Part shown: piece by piece, positions 1 to 7,962 of the stretch
Layout: every line of letters starts with the position of its first letter
Position numbering within the stretch: the first letter of the stretch is position 1
The notes under the pieces: generated by a model
Databases searched by the model: none
What the model saw: the letters and a program-made list of their open reading frames with translations, nothing else
What the model was told of the DNA's origin: nothing
Source of the DNA: Erythrobacter ani
GTDB taxonomy: Bacteria; Pseudomonadota; Alphaproteobacteria; Sphingomonadales; Sphingomonadaceae
DNA: 64,000 bases
Reading direction: 5' to 3'
Assembly (NCBI RefSeq): GCF_019204025.1
Contig: NZ_JAGSPB010000001.1
Coordinates: forward strand, 1,054,001 to 1,118,000
Program-made: the position numbers and the translations under genes

Positions 1-2
1 CG

Positions 3-509
3 GCGGCGGCGATCATTGCCTTGATCGCGTTCTGGTTCCTGTTTCGCATCATCGCTCTGGCGGTGCTGCAATTCTTTGCCGACGAGATCGTGGCTGCTGT
101 CGAGGCGCGGCATTATCCGCATGGCGCGGACAGGGCACGCGCGCTCCCACTGCACCGGGACATCGCCAATTCGCTGAGGGGATTTGGCCGCGCCGTCAGC
201 CTCAATCTGTTGGCATTGCCGGTCGCTGCCGTTCTGCTTTTCACGGGGCTCGGCCCCGCAATCGTGTTTCTGCTTGTCAATGCGGTCCTGCTTGGGCGTG
301 AGCTCACCGATATGACGTGGCTGCGGCAAAGCGGGGGTCTTCTTTCACCGAGTCCTGTCAAAGGATCCTCGCGATTCCTGCTCGGCGCGGTCGTCGCCGC
401 AATGATGCTCATCCCATTTGTGAACCTGATCGCAGCAATTGTCGGTGCAGCGGCCGGAACGCATTTGACGCACGATGCGATGCGCCGCAAGAAAGCCGCC
501 GATGCGTAA
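3..509 (+). CDS. EI24/CysZ-like integral membrane protein, 5' truncated
   Basis: The reading frame is open from the first bases of the window, so the N-terminus lies outside. The visible part has about four hydrophobic stretches: one at the start, two in the middle around a LLFTGLGPAIVFLLVNAVLLG segment, and one near the C-terminus. It has the ELTDMTWLRQ-type cytoplasmic loop seen in EI24/CysZ-like proteins. A role in small-molecule or sulfate transport is known for some family members but cannot be deduced here. Its stop codon overlaps the start of the following small lipoprotein gene by 8 bases, so the two are probably co-transcribed. Confidence 0.6.
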   Translation, partial: AAAIIALIAFWFLFRIIALAVLQFFADEIVAAVEARHYPHGADRARALPLHRDIANSLRGFGRAVSLNLLALPVAAVLLFTGLGPAIVFLLVNAVLLGRELTDMTWLRQSGGLLSPSPVKGSSRFLLGAVVAAMMLIPFVNLIAAIVGAAAGTHLTHDAMRRKKAADA

Positions 510-888
510 TCTCGTCCTTATCGCCATGCTCGGTGCGACCTCTGCCTGTGCCGGGTCTGGCTTCATTCCGGCCCCGTCCAACGCACCCGTGTTCCAGCCC
601 CCAACCCAATCGAGAACGCAAGCCGCAGAGGCATCGAGCGGTCCTGCGAGTATCATCGGACAGCGGGCGCAGGCGTTGACATCGCGTTTTGGCACGGCCC
701 GGATCGACCTAACCGAAGGCGATGCCCGCAAGCTCCAGTTTGCTGGCCGGACCTGCATCCTCGATATCTTCCTCTACCCCCGCGCGAACGGCGCACAGCC
801 CGTCGCAACCCATGTGGAAGCGCGCCTGAGGGACGGTGGCAGGGGTGCCGACAGCGAGGCCTGCGCCGCAGAAATCGCGCGGCGGTAA
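502..888 (+). CDS. small putative lipoprotein, unknown function
   Basis: A 128-residue protein starting MRNLVLIAML with a short hydrophobic signal ending in SAC, a weak lipobox, which suggests a lipid-anchored periplasmic protein. The body is Pro/Ala/Gln rich and then has a compact domain with two cysteines (RTCILDIFLYP and SEACAAEI) that could form a disulfide. I chose ATG 502 over the in-frame ATG 475 because it puts the signal peptide at the N-terminus. It overlaps the upstream membrane protein gene. No family is recognised; the lipoprotein assignment is inference. Confidence 0.6.
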   Translation: MRNLVLIAMLGATSACAGSGFIPAPSNAPVFQPPTQSRTQAAEASSGPASIIGQRAQALTSRFGTARIDLTEGDARKLQFAGRTCILDIFLYPRANGAQPVATHVEARLRDGGRGADSEACAAEIARR

Positions 889-949
889 CCCGGTCTTAAG
901 TACATTTGCGGTATGTCCGCCCCAACTATCCAAGGGGTTTGACCGGGCT

Positions 950-1894
950 ATGACGACACATTTCACCGAGCTTGCACAGCGTGCCGCAACCGACGGGGCG
1001 ATTTCGCCGCAGGAATTGCTGGCCCTTCGTCAGCAGGGCTGGGGCGACGGCCAGATTACCCGAGAAGAGGCCGAAGCTGTCTTTGCAATCAACCATGTGC
1101 TGACCGAGCGCGACGACGCCTGGACCGATTTCATGGTCGAGGCTGTCGGCGAATTTGTCCTCAATGGAACGCAGCCGCGCCTGCAATGCAGCGACGAAGA
1201 GGCCGAATGGCTCATCGCGCAGGTCGATCATGACGGCATGGTCGACAGCATGGCTGAGCTTGAAACGCTTGTCCGCATTGTCGAACGAGCCGAAAACACC
1301 CCGGACAAGCTGAAGAATTATGTCCTCGCCCAGATTGAGCGAGAGGTGGTCAGCGGCACAGGCCCAACACGCTGCGGGGGCGAGCTATCGGCCACGCATA
1401 TCAGCGCAGCGGAGGTCCGCATCCTGCGGCGTGTGATCTTTGCCAGCGGCGGTCACGGCCCGGCCGCAGTCAGCCGGTTCGATGCAGAATTGCTGTTTAG
1501 GCTGAAAGACAAGACGCTCGCGGAGGAAAATGCGCCTGAATGGGATGATTTGTTCCTCGACGGAGTCAGCAATTTCCTCAAAGGATTCATGCTCGAAGGC
1601 GCCCAGATCAGCCATGGCCGCGCCACCGAACTCGAAAGCTTCATGGCCGATACCAGCGTCAATGTCGGGCGCTTCATTGCCAGGGCCGCGCAGGAAGCTC
1701 CGCAGGTTGCCAATCATTTCGGCAAGGTCTTCGGGAAACGCAGCACCGCGGCGGGATATGAAGAGCGCGCAGCAGAGGGCGCAAAAGTGACCGATTTCGA
1801 GCAGGACTGGCTGGAAAAAATGGTCGATGCCGATGGCGAAGTCGATGAGCTCGAACGCCGCCTGCTCGCGCGGATTATCGACGAAGGCGACTAG
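950..1894 (+). CDS. TerB-like acidic repeat protein, unknown function
   Basis: A 314-residue soluble acidic protein with no signal peptide. Several segments repeat a DG-x-[IV]-x-x-x-E pattern: TDGAISPQEL near residue 18, GDGQITREEAEAVF near 34, HDGMVDSMAEL near 95, and ADGEVDELERRLL at the C-terminus. This resembles the metal-binding loop of TerB (tellurite resistance) folds and partly an EF-hand, although the first EF-hand aspartate is missing. A divalent-metal-binding role is inference. ATG 950 was chosen because the upstream extension overlaps the previous gene and looks non-coding. It ends 3 bases from the convergent SRPBCC gene. Confidence 0.6.
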   Translation: MTTHFTELAQRAATDGAISPQELLALRQQGWGDGQITREEAEAVFAINHVLTERDDAWTDFMVEAVGEFVLNGTQPRLQCSDEEAEWLIAQVDHDGMVDSMAELETLVRIVERAENTPDKLKNYVLAQIEREVVSGTGPTRCGGELSATHISAAEVRILRRVIFASGGHGPAAVSRFDAELLFRLKDKTLAEENAPEWDDLFLDGVSNFLKGFMLEGAQISHGRATELESFMADTSVNVGRFIARAAQEAPQVANHFGKVFGKRSTAAGYEERAAEGAKVTDFEQDWLEKMVDADGEVDELERRLLARIIDEGD

Positions 1895-1897
1895 ACG

Positions 1898-2377
1898 CTA
1901 CGTCTCGAGCGCGGCGAAGTTCGAGTGTGCCAGCTCGCGCCAACGGTTCTGGCGGTGGGTGTAGAAGATCCGAGCATAGGCCGCGATGATAGGCGTCAAC
2001 AAACCGGCGGCGATGTGCACGCGGTCGGTGTAGCGCGTGCCTTCACCTGAAGGGTCGGGGCGGATCACGATCCAATGGTCCCAGCGGGTGATGAGCGGTC
2101 CATAGCCATTGTCACGCAGGATATGCGTATCGGCATCGGGGCTTTCGGGAATCTCGATACCGATAATCTGCCAGCCGATCGGGACGACACCGAACAACTT
2201 CATGCGCACGCGGTGCTCGCCCATGGGCCAATCGCCACCGCGTTCGAACGCAGCCGGGTAATCGAATGTCAGCATCGGCGACGCGACGTGATCGAGCAGG
2301 CGCGGGGTCATGACCCGGCGCAGGACCTCATCCGAGCTCGCATCGATATAGGTGGTCAGTTCAACCGTCGTGGCCAT
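1898..2377 (-). CDS. SRPBCC (START-like) family protein
   Basis: A 159-residue protein with the SRPBCC pattern: an N-terminal strand TTVELTTYIDASSDEV, a central GVVPIGWQIIGIEI strand and a C-terminal helix with IIAAYARIFYTHRQNRWRELA. The family forms a deep hydrophobic ligand-binding cavity; the ligand here is unknown. It is the last gene of the SUF operon, and its ATG overlaps the sufA stop by one base (TGATG). Translational coupling suggests co-expression with iron-sulfur assembly, but a direct role in that process is not shown. Confidence 0.75.
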   Translation of the reverse strand: MATTVELTTYIDASSDEVLRRVMTPRLLDHVASPMLTFDYPAAFERGGDWPMGEHRVRMKLFGVVPIGWQIIGIEIPESPDADTHILRDNGYGPLITRWDHWIVIRPDPSGEGTRYTDRVHIAAGLLTPIIAAYARIFYTHRQNRWRELAHSNFAALET

Positions 2378-2733
2378 CAAACCATAAAGCTCTCACCGCA
2401 GCCGCATGCGCCTTTCGCATTCGGGTTTTCGAACACGAAGCCTGCGGTAAAGTCGTCTTCGCGCCAATCCATGGTCGAGCCGACAAGGTAGAGCACGCTC
2501 GCCCCGTCGATGTAGAAAGTGCCGCCGGGCGTTTCGATTTTCTCGTCGAACTTCGTTTCTTCGGTGACGTAGTCGACCGAATAGGCGAGCCCCGAACACC
2601 CCCGCCTCGGCGTCGATAGCTTCACTCCGATCGCGTCATCGGGTGCTTGGGCCATGAGGTCGGCGATGCGCCGCTCCGCACCTTCGGTCAGGATGACCGC
2701 CGCGGGCAGTTTGCGCGTTTTCGTATCGGTCAT
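2377..2733 (-). CDS. sufA: A-type iron-sulfur carrier (SufA/HesB family)
   Basis: A 118-residue A-type carrier that accepts Fe-S clusters from the SufBCD scaffold and passes them to apo-proteins in the cytoplasm. The three family cysteines are visible: one in RRGCSGLAY and two in the C-terminal GACGCGES motif. Length is typical. The start overlaps the stop of the upstream GNAT gene (ATGA) and the stop overlaps the SRPBCC start. A second A-type carrier, ErpA-like, is at 45.3 kb; operon membership supports the SufA name for this one. Confidence 0.88.
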   Translation of the reverse strand: MTDTKTRKLPAAVILTEGAERRIADLMAQAPDDAIGVKLSTPRRGCSGLAYSVDYVTEETKFDEKIETPGGTFYIDGASVLYLVGSTMDWREDDFTAGFVFENPNAKGACGCGESFMV

Positions 2734-3221
2734 GCCGCGAGCTCCTTTTGCCAGAACAATGCATGGCCCATGTCGGGGTCAAGCTGATAATCGCCATAGC
2801 CGAGCGACGCATAGAGCGCTTTCGCCGGCTCATTACCGCTCAGCACCTCAAGCGTGACCTTGCATGCGCCCTTGTCCGCCGCGATGGTCTCGATCTCGGC
2901 AAACAGCGCTTTGCCAACGCCCTGTCCGCGAAACTCCGACTTCACGATCACGTCGTGAATATTGACCAGCGGCTTTGCAGCAAATGTCGAAAAGCCGACA
3001 AAACAGTTTGCCAGTCCCGCAGGCGCGCCATCCGAATACGCGATCAGCGAAAACGCTGTTGGGTAATCCTGCATCTTTGCCGCAAGCGTAGCCTTTGCCT
3101 CGGGGTTCAGCGGTTCGCCCCCGCCCATGGGATCGCGCGCGTAATAGTCGAGCAATTCCATAAGATCGGCTGCATCGCCCGGATCGGCGTAATCGATGTT
3201 TCGGATCGTGATATCAGCCAT
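2730..3221 (-). CDS. GNAT family N-acetyltransferase in the SUF operon
   Basis: A 163-residue single-domain GNAT. The acetyl-CoA-binding motif A is EFRGQGVGKALFAEIE around residue 95, followed by KVTLEVLSGNEPAKALYASLGY (motif B), the usual core layout. The substrate is unknown. I chose ATG 3221, which overlaps the stop of the upstream DUF59 gene (TGATG), rather than a longer form that would run back through that gene. A second acetyltransferase domain occurs earlier in the same operon, so acetylation may have some link to this pathway (inference). Confidence 0.82.
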   Translation of the reverse strand: MADITIRNIDYADPGDAADLMELLDYYARDPMGGGEPLNPEAKATLAAKMQDYPTAFSLIAYSDGAPAGLANCFVGFSTFAAKPLVNIHDVIVKSEFRGQGVGKALFAEIETIAADKGACKVTLEVLSGNEPAKALYASLGYGDYQLDPDMGHALFWQKELAA

Positions 3222-3715
3222 CACAGCATTCCCAGTTCGAGCCGCGCTTCGTCGGACATCTTTTCCGGGCTCCACGGCGGATCCCAGACCAGATTGACCT
3301 CCGCATCGCGGATGCCGGGAACCGATGAAGCGCGCAGCTCGACCTCGCCCGGCATCGTCTCTGCGACGGGGCAATGCGGCGTGGTCAGCGTCATGGTGAT
3401 GGTCGCATCGGCGTCATCATCGACTTCGACACCGTAGATCAGGCCGAGATCGTAGATATTTACCGGAATTTCCGGATCGTAGATTTCCTTGAGCGCATCG
3501 ACCACCGCGGTCTGCAGATCACTGCCCGCTCCGCCGACCGGCCCTTCTGCGGGTTTCTGATGCAAGAATCCTTCGAGATAGTCGCGCTCGCGCGGCGCAG
3601 CGGCTTCGTCGGGGTCAACCACGTCCGAAACGCGCGCACGCGGCGGTTTTACGACCTGATCGTTCGGCGCCGGTGCCGCTACGAATTCGCGTTCTTCCTG
3701 AGGCTTGTTCATCAT
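3221..3715 (-). CDS. SUF-associated DUF59/MIP18 family protein
   Basis: A 164-residue protein. Residues 1-55 are an apparently disordered charged tail; the rest is a MIP18/DUF59 domain with the hallmark YDPEIPVNIYDLGLIYGVEV and TTPHCPVAETMPGEVE, carrying the conserved cysteine. Family members act in Fe-S cluster assembly or delivery (SufT/PaaD-like). The stop of sufS overlaps its ATG ATG start. The position between sufS and sufA matches the SUF operons of many alphaproteobacteria. Confidence 0.85.
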   Translation of the reverse strand: MMNKPQEEREFVAAPAPNDQVVKPPRARVSDVVDPDEAAAPRERDYLEGFLHQKPAEGPVGGAGSDLQTAVVDALKEIYDPEIPVNIYDLGLIYGVEVDDDADATITMTLTTPHCPVAETMPGEVELRASSVPGIRDAEVNLVWDPPWSPEKMSDEARLELGML

Positions 3716-4944
3716 GCTTTTCCAAAAATCCGGCGCGTGCGGGCGATCCCTTCCAGCAGCGCGTCAACATCGTCATCGTTAGAATACAGACCAAAACTGG
3801 CGCGCGCCGTGGCCGGGACTTCGAGATAGTCCATCAGGGGCTGCGCGCAATGGTGCCCCGCGCGGATCGCTACATTCGCCTCGTCGAGGATCGTGCCGAG
3901 ATCGTGGGGGTGAATATCGTCGATCGCGAAGCTGACGATGCCTGCGCTGTCGGCGGGGCCAAACAGGGTGACGTCGTTCATCGCGCCAAGTTCCCGGCGC
4001 AGGCGGGCGACCAGCCCGGCTTCGTGCCTGTGCAGCCGCTCGATCCCAACTGCGGCGACATAGTCAGCAGCAGCGGCAAAGGCGATCGCCTCGGCGATTG
4101 CAGGCGTGCCAGCTTCGAAACGCTGCGGCGCGGGCGCATAGGTGGTCTTTTCGAAAGTCACGCGGTCGATCATCGATCCGCCGCCTTCCCATGGGGGCAT
4201 CGCGCCGAGAATGTCGCCCTTTGTCCATAGCGCTCCGATCCCGGTGGGACCGTAAAGTTTGTGCGCGCTGAAGACATAGAAATCGCAGCCGAGCCTGCCG
4301 ACATCGACGGCCATGTGCGGGGCGGACTGGCACCCATCAAGCAGCAGCTTCGCGCCAACCTTGTGCGCCAAATCAGCGGCGAGCGGCGCGTCGAGCACGC
4401 TGCCAAGTACATTGGAGACATGGCACAAAGCGACCAGCCTGTGCTGCTCGGTCAGTATCTCTTCGGCCGCGGCGAGATCGATCCGGTGGTCGTCCGTCAG
4501 CGGACACACATCGATTTCTGCACCTGTCTCCGCCGCGATCATCTGCCACGGCACGATGTTCGAATGATGCTCAAGCTGCGACAGCAGGATGCGGTCGCCC
4601 GGCTTGAGGTTCGCCCGGCCCCAACTGTTCGCGACGAGATTGATCGCTTCGGTCGCACCGCGGGTGAAGACGATTTCCTCCTCGCGTCCACCAAGGAATG
4701 TTGCAATCGTTCGCCGCGCATCTTCATAGGCGCGCGTCATCTCGGCCGAACGGGAGTATACGCCGCGGTGCACAGTCGCATAATCCTCGCCAAGTGCGCG
4801 GCTCATCGCATCGATCACCTCCCGCGGTTTCTGCGCGGTCGCCGCTGTATCGAGGTAATGCCAAGGCGCTCCGTCGCGCGTGACCATGCCCGGGAAATCC
4901 GCGCGCAGTTCTTCGGCCAGACTTATGGTGGCAGGCGCGTTCAT
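3712..4944 (-). CDS. sufS: cysteine desulfurase SufS
   Basis: A 410-residue class V aminotransferase-fold, PLP-dependent enzyme that takes sulfur from cysteine to supply persulfide to the SufBCD scaffold. Visible motifs: FTRGATEAINLVANSWG near residue 90, the cofactor lysine in FSAHKLYGPTG, and the catalytic cysteine in RAGHHCAQPLM near the C-terminus. The start MNAPATISLAEELRADFPG is the family-like N-terminus; a longer upstream frame runs into the preceding gene and is not credible. No sufE is present in this window, so the sulfur acceptor partner must be elsewhere. Confidence 0.93.
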   Translation of the reverse strand: MNAPATISLAEELRADFPGMVTRDGAPWHYLDTAATAQKPREVIDAMSRALGEDYATVHRGVYSRSAEMTRAYEDARRTIATFLGGREEEIVFTRGATEAINLVANSWGRANLKPGDRILLSQLEHHSNIVPWQMIAAETGAEIDVCPLTDDHRIDLAAAEEILTEQHRLVALCHVSNVLGSVLDAPLAADLAHKVGAKLLLDGCQSAPHMAVDVGRLGCDFYVFSAHKLYGPTGIGALWTKGDILGAMPPWEGGGSMIDRVTFEKTTYAPAPQRFEAGTPAIAEAIAFAAAADYVAAVGIERLHRHEAGLVARLRRELGAMNDVTLFGPADSAGIVSFAIDDIHPHDLGTILDEANVAIRAGHHCAQPLMDYLEVPATARASFGLYSNDDDVDALLEGIARTRRIFGKA

Positions 4945-4969
4945 CGCCTCATCTCGAATGAATGGGGCA

Positions 4970-5392
4970 TCACGGACACACTTCCCTCGTCCATTCGCCG
5001 GCATTCGGGCCGCGCTGGCACTTGCGCCGCATCCCGGCCTCGACGGCTTTCCAGCGCCCTGCACTGGAGCGCAGATCGAAACGCCACTGGACGCCGGCAA
5101 TCGCGTCGTCCTCCATATCGTCGATCGTAACAAGCACGACGCGAAGGTTCGGGTCCTTTTCGTGAGCCATCTCTGCGATGACAGCGCCGTTCGCTCTCAT
5201 ACCGTAATCTCGCAGATAGAAATCGACATGATCGTGCGGCTCGTCATGCGATATGGCGTAGCGCTGGATGGGAGCGAACGCGCTGATCGGGGGGAGTTCG
5301 GCTGTTTCGGAAGCTTCAGCCGACGGTGTGCCCGCACCTCCCATAAAGAGTGCGGCCACCGGAAACGCTACCAGTAGACCCCTTTTCATCAT
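4970..5392 (-). CDS. exported protein of unknown function inside the SUF operon
   Basis: A 140-residue protein with a clear signal peptide (KRGLLVAFPVAALFMGGAGTPSAEA), so it should act in the periplasm while its neighbours are cytosolic. The mature part has a His/Asp-rich stretch, SHDEPHDHVDFYLRDYG, and two late cysteines (RKCQRG and REVCP) that could pair in a disulfide. It sits between sufD, whose stop overlaps its ATG (TGATG), and sufS. I do not recognise a family. The HDEPHDH cluster could bind a metal, but that is a guess. Confidence 0.65.
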   Translation of the reverse strand: MMKRGLLVAFPVAALFMGGAGTPSAEASETAELPPISAFAPIQRYAISHDEPHDHVDFYLRDYGMRANGAVIAEMAHEKDPNLRVVLVTIDDMEDDAIAGVQWRFDLRSSAGRWKAVEAGMRRKCQRGPNAGEWTREVCP

Positions 5393-6147
5393 CACTTTCT
5401 CTCCTCCAGTTTCTCCAGAGCTGCCTCCAGGAGTCTCTCGCGCTCTGCATCATCGCCGAGTTCGACAAGCGCATCCCCTAAGAAAGCCTGCACCAAAAGA
5501 CGCCGCGTCTCCTCCGGCGAGAGGCCGCGCGCGGCCATGTAATAGCGCGCGGATTCATCGAGCTGACCGACAGTCGCACCGTGCGCGCACTTGACGTCGT
5601 CGGCAAAGATTTCGAGCTGCGGGACGGCATTGGCGCTCGCTCCCGCTTCGAGCAGCAAGCCTTTGAAATCCTGCGCAGCGCCGGTTTTCTGGGCGCGGCG
5701 CGCCACTTTGATTTCACCGAGAAAATTGCCGGTGCCGGTGCCCCAGTGGACGCTCCGCACCGTCTGATTGCTGGTCGCCTCAGGCTCGGCATGGATCGTC
5801 GTGGTTACGAATTCGCGCACCGCATCGCCGCCGCCGATCGTGATCCCGCCAAATTCGAAATGCGCGCCTTTGCCGAGCGTCACTTCGACTTCGAGGCGGG
5901 TATAGTCGGCGCCAATGTTGGTGACGAACAGTTCGGCCCGTGCACCAGCGCTTAGCACAAGGCGAATGCGGCGAAGCTCCGGTGCGTCGCCGCCAACGAT
6001 GAAGGATTCACGGTGGGTTTCCCCCGCCGGGACAGCCATTTCGGTCCACTGGTCGAGCGCCTCGGCCCCGATCCGCGCAAGCGCATCGACGTCGGCATAG
6101 CGCCAGGCCTCGTCACGGCGTGTCGGAAGGGTCGCTGTCTCAGGCAT
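5392..6147 (-). CDS. sufD: SufD subunit of the SufBCD scaffold
   Basis: A 251-residue SufB/SufD-family beta-helix protein, on the short side as is common in alphaproteobacteria. It pairs with SufB and the SufC ATPase to assemble Fe-S clusters. Recognisable stretches are the CAHGATVGQLDESARYYMAA motif and the C-terminal GLSPEETRRLLVQAFLGDAL, both typical of SufD C-termini. The start overlaps the sufC stop by 8 bases and the stop overlaps the next gene by one base. Confidence 0.9.
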   Translation of the reverse strand: MPETATLPTRRDEAWRYADVDALARIGAEALDQWTEMAVPAGETHRESFIVGGDAPELRRIRLVLSAGARAELFVTNIGADYTRLEVEVTLGKGAHFEFGGITIGGGDAVREFVTTTIHAEPEATSNQTVRSVHWGTGTGNFLGEIKVARRAQKTGAAQDFKGLLLEAGASANAVPQLEIFADDVKCAHGATVGQLDESARYYMAARGLSPEETRRLLVQAFLGDALVELGDDAERERLLEAALEKLEERK

Positions 6148-6889
6148 CTGCCATCACCGCGTCGTACCCCTCACCCTCGAGCCGCAGCGCAAGCTCCGGC
6201 CCGCCGGTCTGGACAATCCGCCCATCGGCAAGAATGCTGACCCGGTCGGGTTTCACCACGTCGAGCAGGCGCTGATAATGCGTAATGAGCAGCACGCCCT
6301 TGTCAGGGCTGCGCATGATCGAATTGATGCCCTCGCCCACGATGCGCAGCGCGTCGATGTCGAGGCCGGAATCGGTCTCATCCAGCACAGCGAATTTGGG
6401 ATCGAGAATGCCCATCTGGACCATCTCGGCGCGCTTTTTCTCACCGCCCGAAAAGCCGACATTCACTTGCCGCTTGAGCATTTCCATGTCCATCTTGAGA
6501 AGCCCTGCCTTCTCTTTGGCAAGCTTCAGGAATTCGCCGCCAGAAAGCGGCTCTTCGCCGCGATATTTGCGCTGCGAATTGAGCGCCTCGCGCAGGAACT
6601 GGACGTTCGACACACCGGGAATTTCGACCGGATACTGGAAGCCGAGGAACAGACCTGCTCCGGCGCGCTCATGCGGGTCGAGATCAAACAGATCGCCCCC
6701 CCGGAACTCCACCGAGCCCTGCGTAACCTCATAGCCCGGCTTTCCCCCCAGCACGTGTGCGAGGGTCGATTTGCCGGCGCCATTCGGCCCCATGATGGCG
6801 TGCACTTCGCCGGCAGGCACTTCGAGGGTGAGGCCTTTGAGGATCGGTGTGTCGCCGACATTGGCGTGAAGGTTTTCGATATTGAGCAT
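6140..6889 (-). CDS. sufC: Fe-S assembly ATPase SufC
   Basis: A 249-residue ABC-type ATPase powering the SufBCD complex. Walker A is GPNGAGKSTLAHVLGG near residue 35, the signature motif is VGFSGGEKKRAEM, Walker B is FAVLDETDSGLDIDAL, and the switch histidine is in VLLITHYQRLL. ATG 6889 (MLNIENLHA) was preferred over ATG 6898 because GAAGAG lies 9 bases upstream of the former but directly abuts the latter. A 44-base gap separates it from the GNAT-DUF559 gene. Confidence 0.94.
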   Translation of the reverse strand: MLNIENLHANVGDTPILKGLTLEVPAGEVHAIMGPNGAGKSTLAHVLGGKPGYEVTQGSVEFRGGDLFDLDPHERAGAGLFLGFQYPVEIPGVSNVQFLREALNSQRKYRGEEPLSGGEFLKLAKEKAGLLKMDMEMLKRQVNVGFSGGEKKRAEMVQMGILDPKFAVLDETDSGLDIDALRIVGEGINSIMRSPDKGVLLITHYQRLLDVVKPDRVSILADGRIVQTGGPELALRLEGEGYDAVMADA

Positions 6890-6933
6890 TCGCGTCATCT
6901 CTTCAAAAATTTGGTTCTGCTTCGCACCGCCCG

Positions 6934-7962
6934 TCAGCTGCGGCGGCTGGGATAATCCTGTTTGGGGTTGGCTTCGCGGTGTGCGCGGGCGGCCTCGCGG
7001 CGATCTCCGATCCGGGCCCTCATTCCGAGCGTGATCCGCTCCAGCACCTTGTCCATATCGTCGAGGATGTCGGATGCGCGGACACGCATCACTTTTATAC
7101 CGACCGCCTCGAGGCTCTTGTCGCGGCGAGCCGCGAGCTGTTCGTTGTCGCCTTCCTCGAAAATATCGACCGCCATTCCGAGCGTATGGCAATTGAAATC
7201 GACAATCGCGCTGCCGACGACGGCGTGGCGCTTGAAGGTGTGACGGCCAAGGTCCGCCTCGGCAAACCGCTTGGCAAGCGCCTTATGCGCCTCGGACGAA
7301 AAGCGGCGGCGTTCGCGCGCCTGATTGTGCAGCTCATCGAGGCGCGAATCCGAAATCTTCCAGCCGCGGCCTTTCTTGTTGAGATTGGCAGTGGCGTCGG
7401 ACGTGTCTTTGAGGCCGAGGGTTTTGCGCGAATTGCCCGCCGTTTTGGCTTTGGAGCTCAGCTTAAAGCGCTTATGCACCCGGTCGACTGGTGTACCATC
7501 CGCCAGCGGGACAGCTTCCGTGACCGAATGATGTTCGAAACCCATCTTCGAATAAAAGGCGATGCCTCCCGTGTTATCCGCACGGATCGTGGCGTTGATC
7601 TCTTTCAGGCCTAATTCGCGAGCGCGGACGCTGGTCGCAGCAAACAGTCTGGTCCCTATTCCGCGCTGCGTTGCCGCTCGCTGCGCGAACGTCGCGATAT
7701 CGGCGACCCCATCGGGCAGAGAGGAGGATCTCACCAGAGTTTGGAAGCCGGCAACTTCACCGGAATGCGGATCTTCGGCCACGAAACAGCCAAGCACGTC
7801 AGGACCCGTAAGATATTTCTGATCGAGCGATTCGCCTGAAAAGGATTCTTCAAGCGCGGTCGTGCCGCCAGCGCGAATTACTTCATTCAGCAATTGCGCC
7901 AATGGTTCGGCGTCTTCAGAACGAACCTGGCGCACCTCGAGAGTTTCTGCGACGGCTATCAC
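6934..7962 (-). CDS. GNAT acetyltransferase-DUF559 endonuclease-like fusion
   Basis: A 342-residue two-domain protein. Residues 1-165 form a GNAT domain, with motif A at [16 protein letters not shown] and a downstream [16 protein letters not shown]. After a Lys/Ser-rich linker, residues about 215-325 match DUF559: [26 protein letters not shown], then [22 protein letters not shown]559 is related to Vsr-like PD-(D/E)XK nucleases; the D in VDF is kept and the second acidic position is D in VDIF. It starts at a GTG overlapping the sufB stop. Both substrates are unknown, and a fused form is unusual to me. Confidence 0.8.
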   Translation of the reverse strand: MIAVAETLEVRQVRSEDAEPLAQLLNEVIRAGGTTALEESFSGESLDQKYLTGPDVLGCFVAEDPHSGEVAGFQTLVRSSSLPDGVADIATFAQRAATQRGIGTRLFAATSVRARELGLKEINATIRADNTGGIAFYSKMGFEHHSVTEAVPLADGTPVDRVHKRFKLSSKAKTAGNSRKTLGLKDTSDATANLNKKGRGWKISDSRLDELHNQARERRRFSSEAHKALAKRFAEADLGRHTFKRHAVVGSAIVDFNCHTLGMAVDIFEEGDNEQLAARRDKSLEAVGIKVMRVRASDILDDMDKVLERITLGMRARIGDRREAARAHREANPKQDYPSRRS

